8,192 nucleotides of DNA from DASSCW01 sp036556695 (GTDB lineage: Bacteria; Chloroflexota; Limnocylindria; QHBO01). Positions 1 to 5,548 of this stretch are shown one piece after another. Position 1 is the first letter of the stretch. Each line of letters starts with the position of its first letter. Position numbers and translations under genes: made by a program. The DNA lies in the NCBI GenBank assembly GCA_036556695.1, contig DATBIY010000043.1, forward strand, positions 1-8,192, given 5' to 3'. Below the pieces are notes generated by a model. It had not been told where the DNA came from and did no database searches. It saw only the letters and a list, made by a program, of their open reading frames with translations.

Positions 1-1253
1 ACCTCGCGGCGCTCGTAGAAGCGCGTGCCGCCGACCAGCTGGTACGGGATGCCGAAGCGCATGAACGCCTCTTCCAGCACGCGGCTCTGGGCGTTGATGC
101 GGTAGCACACGGCGATCTCGCCGTAGCGCAGCGCGCCGTCCTCGTCATCGGCGCGGCGGGTCAGCAGGCCGCTCATCCCGCCGCGACCCGAGCCGCCCAC
201 CAGGCGCTCGACCTGGCGCGCGACGAACTCCGCCTCCTCGTACTCGTTGTAGGCGTCGAACAGCGTGATCTGGGTGCCGGATCCCCTATCGGTCCAAAGC
301 TTCTTGTCCTTGCGCCCCTCGTTGCGGCTGACGACCGCGTGGGCGGCATCCAGGATCGTCTGGGTGGAGCGGTAGTTCTGCTCCAGCTTCACGACCTTGG
401 CATCGGGGTAGTCGTTCTCGAAGTCCAGGATGTTGCGCAGGTTCGCGCCGCGCCAGGAGTAGATGCTCTGGTCGTCGTCGCCGACCACTGCCAGGTTGCG
501 GTGCTTGGCGGCCAGCAGCGAGCAGATGAGGTACTGCGCCCGGTTGGTGTCCTGGTACTCGTCCACCAGGATCTGCTGCCAGCGGCCCTGGTACCTGGCC
601 AGCACGTCGGGGTGCTGCTCGAACAGGAACACGACGCGCATCAGCAGGTCGTCGAAGTCGACCGCGTCGTCCTGCTGCAGCTGGCGCTGGTAGGCTTCGT
701 ACACCCGGGCCGCGGTCTCGTCGTAGAAGTTGGCGGCCTGGCGCATGGCGGTGGCGGGATCGGCCAGCTCGTCCTTGCGCTGCCCGATCCAGGCCAGCAT
801 GCCGGCCGGCGCGAAGCGCTTCTCATCCAGGTCCAGGGCACGCAGCACCTGCTTGGCCAGCGCCACCTGGTCGGCGCGGTCGTAGATCGTGAAGCTGCGG
901 GTCAGTCCGATCTTGTCGCCGTCGCGGCGGAGGATGCGCGCGCAGATGGCGTGGAAGGTGCCGATGGTCGCCTCGCGCGCGGCCTCCTCGCCGATCAGCC
1001 CGGCAATCCGCTCGCGCATCTCGTTGGCCGCCTTGTTGGTGAAGGTGACGGCCACGATCTGCCAGGGTTTGATGCCGGTCGCCACCAGGTAGGCCACCCG
1101 ATGGGCCAGCACCCTTGTCTTGCCGCTGCCGGCGCCGGCCAGGATGAGCAGCGGCCCAGAGGGGTGCGCGACAGCATCCCGCTGCGGCGGGTTGAGCCTT
1201 TCCAGGATCTGCTCGGGGGTGCGCGGAGCCGGCGCCTTGGCGGTGGTGGGCAT
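1..1253 (-). CDS. UvrD/PcrA-type superfamily 1A DNA helicase, N-terminal part (3' end outside window)
   Basis: ATP-driven 3'-5' DNA helicase of the UvrD/PcrA/Rep family, acting in excision repair, mismatch repair or replication-fork clearance. The 417 visible codons run from ATG at 1253 to the window edge with no stop. Seen in order: Q-motif region L-N-P-P-Q-R (20-25), Walker A AGAGSGKT (39-46), motif Ia VTFTNKAA (69-76), G-T-F-H-A (98-102), motif II V-D-E-Y-Q-D-T (230-236), motif III V-V-G-D-D-D-Q-S-I-Y-S-W-R-G (256-269) and motif IV E-Q-N-Y-R-S (291-296). It ends in domain 2A at G-G-T-R-F-Y-E-R-R-E; motifs V and VI and the C-terminus are off the window. The ATG lies 23 codons before the Q-motif glutamine, as expected. 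No Shine-Dalgarno stands at normal distance; a TAGAAT hexamer sits seven bases upstream. The family is certain; UvrD versus PcrA is not resolvable here. Confidence 0.95.
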   Translation of the reverse strand, partial: MPTTAKAPAPRTPEQILERLNPPQRDAVAHPSGPLLILAGAGSGKTRVLAHRVAYLVATGIKPWQIVAVTFTNKAANEMRERIAGLIGEEAAREATIGTFHAICARILRRDGDKIGLTRSFTIYDRADQVALAKQVLRALDLDEKRFAPAGMLAWIGQRKDELADPATAMRQAANFYDETAARVYEAYQRQLQQDDAVDFDDLLMRVVFLFEQHPDVLARYQGRWQQILVDEYQDTNRAQYLICSLLAAKHRNLAVVGDDDQSIYSWRGANLRNILDFENDYPDAKVVKLEQNYRSTQTILDAAHAVVSRNEGRKDKKLWTDRGSGTQITLFDAYNEYEEAEFVARQVERLVGGSGRGGMSGLLTRRADDEDGALRYGEIAVCYRINAQSRVLEEAFMRFGIPYQLVGGTRFYERRE

Positions 1254-1291
1254 CGGCTCGATTCTATCCCGCCCCGCGGTTGAGCCGATGC
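1250..1291. repeat. Inverted repeat enclosing the helicase start codon
   Basis: GCATCGGCTC (1250-1259) and GAGCCGATGC (1282-1291) are perfect 10-bp complements separated by 22 bases. The left arm contains the helicase ATG (as CAT at 1251-1253); the right arm lies eight bases past the stop of the YCII gene. No T-tract follows, so it is a poor intrinsic terminator. In a read-through transcript it could fold over the helicase start codon; as DNA it could be an operator. Confidence 0.5.
1261..1266 (-). promoter_or_regulatory. Possible -10 element for a leaderless uvrD-type transcript
   Basis: On the minus strand TAGAAT ends seven bases before the helicase ATG, which would put the transcription start at, or one base before, the start codon. 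There is no Shine-Dalgarno at usual spacing, and no TTGACA-like -35 at 16-18 bp. Leaderless genes with only a TANNNT -10 box are common in high-GC Gram-positive relatives. The assignment is an inference. Confidence 0.35.
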
Positions 1292-1298
1292 CCGGGCG

Positions 1299-1670
1299 TC
1301 AGTCGCGGACCATCACCTCGCGCACCTGGACCGTGGCGTTCGGCTGGCTGGCCAGGGATGGCCACTCGCGGGCGATGGCCAGCGCCTCGTCCATGTCGGC
1401 CGCCTCGATCTCGACGTAGCCGCCCAGGAACTCCTTGGTCTCCAGGTACGGCCCGTCGATGGTCACCACCCCATCGCCCTGCCGGCCGGGTCGCAGGGTC
1501 TTGACCACCGGTGGATAGGCCAGCTCCGAGCCGCCCTGCACCCGGTCGGCGTACTTGCCGAACCACTGGCGATGGCGGTCGACATCTGCTTCCTTCTCGG
1601 GGTCCGGCCACGCCTCCCAGGCGGCGGCGTCGTCCGGGTCCACCCAGTTGAAGATCACGTAGCGCTTCAC
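1299..1670 (-). CDS. YCII-related (DGPF domain) protein
   Basis: Small protein of 123 residues from the YCII-related/DGPF family, which has a dimeric alpha-beta barrel related to ferredoxin-like folds. Members are often linked to ECF sigma factors, but their chemistry is mostly unknown. The signature is visible as I-D-G-P-Y-L-E-T-K-E-F-L-G-G-Y (about residues 71-85), followed by a V-E-I-E-A-A-D-M-D-E-A-L segment typical of the family. I place the start at GTG 1670 (K-R-Y-V-I-F-N-W), because the family normally begins with this first beta strand and an AGAGGA ribosome site lies eight bases upstream. A longer in-frame reading to 1766 would run through the terminator hairpin at 1752-1782 and is unlikely. 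No ECF sigma gene is beside it here; the next gene downstream is the helicase, 45 bases away. Confidence 0.88.
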   Translation of the reverse strand: MKRYVIFNWVDPDDAAAWEAWPDPEKEADVDRHRQWFGKYADRVQGGSELAYPPVVKTLRPGRQGDGVVTIDGPYLETKEFLGGYVEIEAADMDEALAIAREWPSLASQPNATVQVREVMVRD

Positions 1671-1746
1671 GTCGTCGGTCCTCTGCCTTGGCGCACGATC
1701 ATCGGGCGCTCCACACCGTACGACGCCCGCGCGCCCGGCGGAATGG

Positions 1747-1784
1747 ACAAAACGTAGGGCGCCCATTTCGGACGCCCTACGTGC
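1747..1784 (-). terminator. Rho-independent terminator after the Gly-rich gene
   Basis: A perfect 10-bp stem, ACGTAGGGCG at 1752-1761 and CGCCCTACGT at 1773-1782, with an 11-base loop. Read on the minus strand the stem is followed by TTTTG, which suits termination of transcription arriving from the Gly-rich gene, whose stop is 21 bases before the hairpin. It separates that gene from the YCII gene, so the latter probably has its own promoter in 1671-1746; I could not recognise one. Confidence 0.8.
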
Positions 1785-1803
1785 GGAGTTCGCCTAATGT
1801 CGG

Positions 1804-2124
1804 TCAGTCGGCGCCGCTGCCGCCCTGGCCCTGGCCCGGGTCCTGCGGCTGACGCTGGTCCTCCCCCTGGTTCACGCCGCCCCAGGTCGAGCCGGAGCCG
1901 CCCTGCTCGCCGCTGCTCCCCTGGCCACCGGTGCCCATCCCGGAGTCCGTGGAGCCCTGGCCGGAGCCCATGTCCGAGCCCATGCCGGATCCCGTATCAC
2001 TGCCCTGACCGGACCCCATGCCGGTGCCCTGCTCGCCGCCCTGCGGCTGGTCGGCGCCCTGGCCCTGTCCGTAGGACTCCTGGTCCCTGGGCATGTCCAT
2101 GTCGCTGGTTCGCTCTTCCGACAT
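1804..2124 (-). CDS. Low-complexity Gly/Ser/Gln/Met-rich hypothetical protein
   Basis: A predicted 106-residue protein of unknown function. After a charged start (M-S-E-E-R-T-S-D-M-D-M-P-R-D-Q-E-S-Y), about 75 residues consist of short imperfect G-S-G-M-G-S-D / G-Q-G-S / G-Q-G-Q units. It has no Cys, no membrane segment, one Trp and many Asp, Glu and Gln, and is almost surely disordered, acidic and hydrophilic. I chose ATG 2124 because AAGAAGGGG lies just upstream at good spacing; a longer reading to 2220 starts inside the groEL terminator hairpin. It ends in its own T-tract terminator. Position behind groEL, across a hairpin without a T-run, allows partial co-transcription with the chaperonin. 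It resembles hydrophilin-like stress proteins in composition only. Low-complexity GC-rich sequence can also give chance open frames, but the ribosome site, terminator and charged N-terminus argue for a real gene. Confidence 0.7.
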   Translation of the reverse strand: MSEERTSDMDMPRDQESYGQGQGADQPQGGEQGTGMGSGQGSDTGSGMGSDMGSGQGSTDSGMGTGGQGSSGEQGGSGSTWGGVNQGEDQRQPQDPGQGQGGSGAD

Positions 2125-2149
2125 CGTGTCACCCCTTCTTCGGAGCTGT

Positions 2150-2167
2150 CCCGGTCTCGTGACCGGG
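2150..2167 (-). promoter_or_regulatory. Short hairpin in the leader of the Gly-rich gene
   Basis: CCCGGTC (2150-2156) and GACCGGG (2161-2167) form a perfect 7-bp stem with a four-base loop, 25 bases upstream of the ATG at 2124 and just upstream of its ribosome site. It could be a second, weak terminator after groEL or a leader stem that protects the mRNA. There is no T-tract, so the role is undecided. Confidence 0.45.
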
Positions 2168-2203
2168 CTCATACGCTCTCGGAATGCACGCCGTGTGCCG
2201 AAT

Positions 2204-2234
2204 CGAAGGCCCCGGCTCATGGCCGGGGCCTTCG
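2204..2234 (-). terminator. Probable groEL terminator (GC-rich hairpin)
   Basis: A perfect 13-bp stem, CGAAGGCCCCGGC at 2204-2216 and GCCGGGGCCTTCG at 2222-2234, with a five-base loop, starting 25 bases after the groEL stop. It is very stable but is not followed by a T-run on the minus strand (ATTCGG follows). It may therefore terminate partially, act with Rho, or shield the 3' end of groEL mRNA while allowing read-through into the Gly-rich gene. Confidence 0.7.
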
Positions 2235-2259
2235 TATCGGTCCTTCGAGGGGAGGTGGG

Positions 2260-3882
2260 CTAGTAGTCCATGCCGCCCGGCGGCATGCCCGGCGCGGCCT
2301 TCTCCTTCTCCGGCAGGTCAGTGACGACCGTCTCGGTGGTCAGCATCAGGGCGGCCACCGAGGCGGCGTTTTCCAGCGCGGACCGCGTCACCTTGGCCGG
2401 ATCAATGATGCCGGCCGCGAACATGTCGGTGTACTCGCCCTTCTGGGCGTCGTAGCCGTTGCCCGGCTCCGTCTTGCGGACCGCGTCGACGACGACCGAT
2501 CCCTCCTGGCCGGCGTTCACCGCGATCTGGCGCAGCGGCTCCTCGAGCGCGCGGCGCAGAATGTTCACGCCCACAGCCTCGTCGCCCAGTGCCTCGACCT
2601 TGTCGAGCGCAGGAATGGCGTGGACCAGGACCGAGCCGCCGCCGGCGACCACGCCCTCCTCCACGGCCGCGCGGGCCGCCGAGAGCGCGTCCTCGATGCG
2701 GTGCTTCTTCTCCTTCAGCTCGACCTCGGTGGCCGCGCCCACCTTGAGCACCGCCACGCCGCCGGAGAGCTTGGCCAGGCGCTCCTGGAGCTTCTCGCGG
2801 TCGAAGTCGCTGGTGGTGTCCTCGATCTGGAGCTTGATCTGCGACTTGCGCGCCTCGATGGCGCCCGCCTCGCCCTTGCCCTCGACGATGGTGGTCGTGT
2901 CCTTGTTGGCGGTCACGCGCCGCGCTTGCCCCAGGTCCTCGATCTGCACGCTGTCCAGCTTGCGACCAAGCTCCTCGCTGATCACGCGGCCACCGGTCAG
3001 GACGGCGATGTCCTCCAGCATGGCCTTGCGGCGATCGCCGAAGCCCGGTGCCTTGATGGCCAGCACGTTCAGCGTGCCGCGCAGCTTGTTGACGACCAGC
3101 GTCGGCAGCGCCTCGCCGTCGACGTCCTCGGCGACGATCAGGAGCGGCTTGCCCTGCGCGACGACCTTCTCGAGGGTCGGCAGGATGTCAGCCACCGCGC
3201 TGACCTTCTTGTCGGTGATCAGGATGAACGGGTTGTCGAGCACCGCCTCCATGCGGCCGCCGTCGTTGCTGGTGGCCATGTAGGCGGACAGGTAGCCGCG
3301 GTCGAGCTGCATGCCCTCGACGTACTCGACGTCGAGCTTCAGGCCCTGCGACTCCTCGACGGTCACCACGCCGTCCTTGCCCACCTTCTCCATGACCTCG
3401 GCGATGAGCTCGCCAATGTCCGAGTCGCGCGCGCTGATGGCGGCGATGTGGGCGATGTCGTCCTTGCTGTCGATGGGCTTGGACAGGCGCTTGATCTCGT
3501 CGACCACGGCGGTCACGCCGCGCTCGATCCCGCGCTTCAGGCCCATTGGGTTGGCGCCGGCAGTGACGTTCTTCAGGCCCTCGGTGACGATGGCCTGGGC
3601 CAGCACGATGCTGGTGGTGGTGCCGTCACCGGCGATATCATTTGTCTTGGTGGCGACCTCCTCGAGGAGCTGGGCGCCCATGTTCTCGTATGGCTCCTCG
3701 AGCTCGATGTCGCGCGCGATGGTCACGCCGTCGTTGGTGATGGTCGGCGAGCCGAACTTCTTGTCCAGCAGCGCGTAGCGCCCGCGCGGGCCCAGGGTGA
3801 CCTTGACGGCATCGGCCATCTTGTCGACCCCGCGCTTGAGCGAGCGTCGCGCCTCCTCGTCGAATTGGAGCTGCTTCGGCAC
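2260..3882 (-). CDS. groEL: 60 kDa chaperonin GroEL
   Basis: ATP-dependent cytosolic folding chamber subunit, forming double heptameric rings capped by GroES. The protein has 540 residues, the normal length. Visible: N-terminal P-K-Q-L-Q-F-D-E-E-A-R (2-12), the nucleotide-binding T-L-G-P-R-G-R (29-35), G-D-G-T-T-T with the conserved Asp86 (85-90), the apical A-P-G-F-G-D-R-R-K (278-286), the catalytic-type Asp398 in H-R-I-E-D-A, V-V-A-G-G-G (411-416), and a short flexible tail ending G-M-P-P-G-G-M-D-Y. Tyr36 replaces the Asn usual after G-P-K-G-R. The start is GTG at 3882 with AAGGAGG 13 bases upstream; no better in-frame start exists. It is co-transcribed with groES, 36 bases apart, under the CIRCE-controlled promoter at 4350-4379. 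The tail is only mildly Gly/Met-rich compared with the longer GGM repeat of E. coli. Confidence 0.99.
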   Translation of the reverse strand: MPKQLQFDEEARRSLKRGVDKMADAVKVTLGPRGRYALLDKKFGSPTITNDGVTIARDIELEEPYENMGAQLLEEVATKTNDIAGDGTTTSIVLAQAIVTEGLKNVTAGANPMGLKRGIERGVTAVVDEIKRLSKPIDSKDDIAHIAAISARDSDIGELIAEVMEKVGKDGVVTVEESQGLKLDVEYVEGMQLDRGYLSAYMATSNDGGRMEAVLDNPFILITDKKVSAVADILPTLEKVVAQGKPLLIVAEDVDGEALPTLVVNKLRGTLNVLAIKAPGFGDRRKAMLEDIAVLTGGRVISEELGRKLDSVQIEDLGQARRVTANKDTTTIVEGKGEAGAIEARKSQIKLQIEDTTSDFDREKLQERLAKLSGGVAVLKVGAATEVELKEKKHRIEDALSAARAAVEEGVVAGGGSVLVHAIPALDKVEALGDEAVGVNILRRALEEPLRQIAVNAGQEGSVVVDAVRKTEPGNGYDAQKGEYTDMFAAGIIDPAKVTRSALENAASVAALMLTTETVVTDLPEKEKAAPGMPPGGMDY

Positions 3883-3918
3883 GGTGGTTACTCGTCCTCC
3901 TTGGTTCGCGCGAGCGAA

Positions 3919-4233
3919 CTACTCGATGATCGCCAGGATGTCCTTCTGGGAGAGGATCAGCAGCTCCTCATCGTCCAGCTTGAACTCCGTCCCGGCATAC
4001 TTCTGGAACAGGACCTTCTGGCCGGCGGAAAGCTCCATGGCTTCGCGCGAGCCGTCATCGAGCGTCCGTCCGGGTCCGACCGACAGGACCGTGCCCTCCT
4101 GGGGACGCTCCTTGGCGGTATCGGGCAGGACGATGCCGCTCTTGGTCATCTCCTCTCGGGGGGTGGGGCGGACGACGAGCCGGTCGCCGAGCGGCTTGAG
4201 GGTCGTCGCGGTTCCGCTGACCGTGGTGGCCAT
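3919..4233 (-). CDS. groES: 10 kDa co-chaperonin GroES
   Basis: Lid of the GroEL chamber, a heptameric ring that binds the apical domains through a mobile loop. It has 104 residues, slightly longer than the usual 95-97 because about 11 residues (A-T-T-V-S-G-T-A-T-T-L) precede the standard K-P-L-G-D-R start. The mobile loop spans about 28-46 with the GroEL-contacting hydrophobic triad I-V-L at 34-36. The later family blocks G-T-V-L-S-V-G-P-G (47-55) and K-Y-A-G-T-E-F (78-84) are clear, as is D-E-E-L-L-I-L near the end. ATG 4233 is the first in-frame Met; AAGGAGG (4246-4252) stands 12 bases upstream, a long spacing, and a CTG directly before the ATG would be nearer. First gene of the groESL operon; 36 bases separate it from groEL. 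Confidence 0.98.
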   Translation of the reverse strand: MATTVSGTATTLKPLGDRLVVRPTPREEMTKSGIVLPDTAKERPQEGTVLSVGPGRTLDDGSREAMELSAGQKVLFQKYAGTEFKLDDEELLILSQKDILAIIE

Positions 4234-4249
4234 CAGTGCGTGGTGCCTC

Positions 4250-4259
4250 CTTGTACAAG
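4250..4259. repeat. Perfect 10-bp palindrome overlapping the groES ribosome site
   Basis: CTTGTACAAG is its own complement and overlaps three bases of the AAGGAGG ribosome-binding site of groES. It is too short for a stable hairpin. It could be an additional protein-binding site or chance, and no function is claimed. Confidence 0.3.
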
Positions 4260-4320
4260 CCCGAAGTGAAGCGATTCAGAGCTCCACGGGAGGCCGCTGC
4301 GGCCACTGGGACCGGCGCTG

Positions 4321-4347
4321 CTGGCACTCAACCGCGGAGAGTGCTAA
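4321..4347 (-). promoter_or_regulatory. CIRCE operator (HrcA binding site) of groESL
   Basis: The consensus is TTAGCACTC-N9-GAGTGCTAA. The arm next to the promoter is perfect (TTAGCACTC read on the minus strand, 4339-4347). The spacer is exactly nine bases (4330-4338). The other arm reads GAGTGCCAG and matches seven of nine positions. It covers the expected transcription start of the promoter upstream, which is the classic arrangement for HrcA repression relieved by heat shock. The hrcA gene itself is not in the window. Confidence 0.93.
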
Positions 4348-4349
4348 TG

Positions 4350-4379
4350 ATCCTAGCGGGTGGCGGAGCGCACTGTCAA
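4350..4379 (-). promoter_or_regulatory. Housekeeping sigma factor promoter of groESL
   Basis: On the minus strand a perfect -35 TTGACA (4374-4379) is followed after 18 bp by TAGGAT (4350-4355) as -10. The predicted start is near 4343, inside the CIRCE operator, giving a groES leader of about 110 bases. This is the strongest promoter match in the window, and its overlap with the operator supports both calls. Confidence 0.88.
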
Positions 4380-4402
4380 GGCAATTCGCCCAGGACGAGA
4401 TC

Positions 4403-4436
4403 GTCGCCGATCCCCAGCTGAATGGGAATCGGCGAC
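4403..4436 (-). terminator. Stem-loop terminator closing the FNR-metG-tatD-membrane protein unit
   Basis: GTCGCCGATCCC (4403-4414) pairs with GGGAATCGGCGAC (4424-4436) apart from one bulged A, with a nine-base loop. It starts 23 bases past the stop of the small membrane protein gene and lies just before the groESL promoter. The following bases (GATCTCGTCC on the minus strand) hold no real T-tract, so strength is uncertain, but its position between two transcription units fits a terminator or insulator. Confidence 0.65.
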
Positions 4437-4459
4437 AGAAAGTTGCGCGGCCGCGGGGA

Positions 4460-4681
4460 CTAGCCGCGGAGCAGCAAGTGCAAAGCGCTGGGCAGCGGCG
4501 TCGTGCCGCCGTCCGTCGGCGCGGTGGTGCCACCGTTGTTGAACAGCAGCAGCCAGACCAGCAGCACGATCACCAGGATCGCCACGATGATGCCGACGAT
4601 GAAGCCGTAGCCCGAACCGTCGGTCGCGGGTGGCGGTGCGGCATTCGAGCCGCCGGGCGTGTTGACGTTGACTTGGCTCAC
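4460..4681 (-). CDS. Small single-pass membrane protein, function unknown
   Basis: A 73-residue protein with a soluble, uncharged, Asn/Pro/Gly/Ala-rich N-terminus (about 1-25), one strongly hydrophobic helix (about 26-47, F-I-V-G-I-I-V-A-I-L-V-I-V-L-L-V-W-L-L-L-F) and a Gly/Thr/Pro-rich tail ending in Leu-rich A-L-H-L-L-L-R-G. There is no cleavable signal peptide pattern, so it is probably a membrane-anchored protein. I chose GTG 4681 because AGGAGG (4689-4694) lies exactly seven bases upstream; the longer reading from a TTG at 4705 would place that ribosome site inside the gene. It follows tatD by 54 bases in the same direction, so it may be the last gene of that operon. I do not recognise the family. 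Confidence 0.8.
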   Translation of the reverse strand: MSQVNVNTPGGSNAAPPPATDGSGYGFIVGIIVAILVIVLLVWLLLFNNGGTTAPTDGGTTPLPSALHLLLRG

Positions 4682-4735
4682 GCCATTTCCTCCTACTCCT
4701 TGCAAAGGCCACGCACACGTGCGCGCCTCGCCCGG

Positions 4736-5548
4736 TCAGGATGCAAGCGACGTGCCATCCACGGCACGGCCGATGAGCCGATCGAACGCTCGTCCCACCT
4801 GTGCCGCGACATCCTCCTGGCTCTCCCCACGCAGCCGAGCGAGCTCCGCAACGACGCGCAGCACGGTAGTCGGCTCGTTGCGTACCCCCCGACCTTGCGG
4901 CGCCAGCCACGGAGAGTCCGTTTCCGTGAGGAACGAGCCAGCCGGCACCGACGCGGCGGCCGCGCGTGGTCCCTCCGCCGACCGAAAGGTCAGTGGCAGC
5001 GCGAACGAGACCAGGAATCCTGCCCCGACCAGCTCTGCGGCCATGGCCACATCCCCCGAAAACGCGTGCAGCACGCCGCGCGGCGATCGGCCGGGGCCCG
5101 GCCAACCCAGCAGCGCCGCGCGGATGTCGTCGTGCGCGTCGCGGTCGTGGACCAGCACCGGCTTGCGAACGTTGGCAGCCAGCTCCAGCTGGCGCGCGAA
5201 GGCCTGGCGCTGGATGTCCGGCGGCGACAGGTTGCGAAAGTAGTCCAGGCCGATCTCGCCCACGGCCACCACCTCGGGCTCCTCAGCCAGCCCGACCAGC
5301 TCGTCCCATGCGTCCGGTGGCGTCTCGGCCGCGTAGTGTGGGTGCACGCCGACTGCCGCCAACAGCTGCGCATGCTGCCGTGCCAGCGCCACCGCGGCAC
5401 GCGACGAAGGAAGGTCGAAGCCCGGCACCAGCAGTCGCTCGACGCCGGCGTCGGCCGCGCGTGCGAGGACCTCAGGCCGGTCGGCGTCGAAGGCGGAGTC
5501 CTGCAGGTGGCAGTGCGAGTCGACCAGGCCGCGCGGCGCCGTGCTCAG
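4736..5548 (-). CDS. TatD-family metal-dependent hydrolase (probable DNase)
   Basis: Cytosolic TIM-barrel amidohydrolase-type enzyme; characterised TatD/YcfH relatives are metal-dependent 3'-5' exonucleases or DNases, and some act as D-aminoacyl-tRNA deacylase. Metal ligands are all present, numbering from CTG 5548: D-S-H-C-H (His12, His14), G-E-I-G-L-D (Glu98), V-L-V-H-D (His134), L-H-A-F-S-G (His161) and T-D-S-P-W-L (Asp211), followed by the family's R-N-E-P (223-226). From CTG the protein has 270 residues, close to the usual 255-265. CTG 5548 overlaps the metG stop as CTGA, with GAGG seven bases upstream; no ATG, GTG or TTG lies between it and ATG 5632. The longer ATG 5632 reading adds 28 unconserved, Arg-rich residues inside metG. 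Function is sure at family level only. Confidence 0.93.
   Translation of the reverse strand: MSTAPRGLVDSHCHLQDSAFDADRPEVLARAADAGVERLLVPGFDLPSSRAAVALARQHAQLLAAVGVHPHYAAETPPDAWDELVGLAEEPEVVAVGEIGLDYFRNLSPPDIQRQAFARQLELAANVRKPVLVHDRDAHDDIRAALLGWPGPGRSPRGVLHAFSGDVAMAAELVGAGFLVSFALPLTFRSAEGPRAAAASVPAGSFLTETDSPWLAPQGRGVRNEPTTVLRVVAELARLRGESQEDVAAQVGRAFDRLIGRAVDGTSLAS

Noticed and set aside
339..1283. Plus-strand open frame of 314 codons opposite the helicase
   Set aside because: It is the antisense shadow of a gene with all N-terminal helicase motifs; its composition is low-complexity Val/Leu/Gly/Ala.
1671..1766. N-terminal extension of the YCII protein to an upstream start at 1766
   Set aside because: It would be translated through the terminator hairpin, is Arg/Ala-rich and not family-like, while GTG 1670 has a good ribosome site.
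1830..2100. Tandem repeat array or CRISPR-like structure in the Gly-rich region
   Set aside because: The DNA repeats are short, irregular and in frame with G-S/G-Q protein units; there are no regular spacers or palindromic repeats.
2620..4269. Plus-strand open frame of 549 codons opposite groEL and groES
   Set aside because: It lies antisense to two certain genes, its translation is rich in Leu/Val/Asp/His with no domain, and such frames arise from the GC-biased third codon positions of the real genes.
4678..4686. Mini-frame ATG-GCG-TGA overlapping the GTG start of the small membrane protein
   Set aside because: It is only two codons and the ribosome site is too close to its ATG; likely chance.
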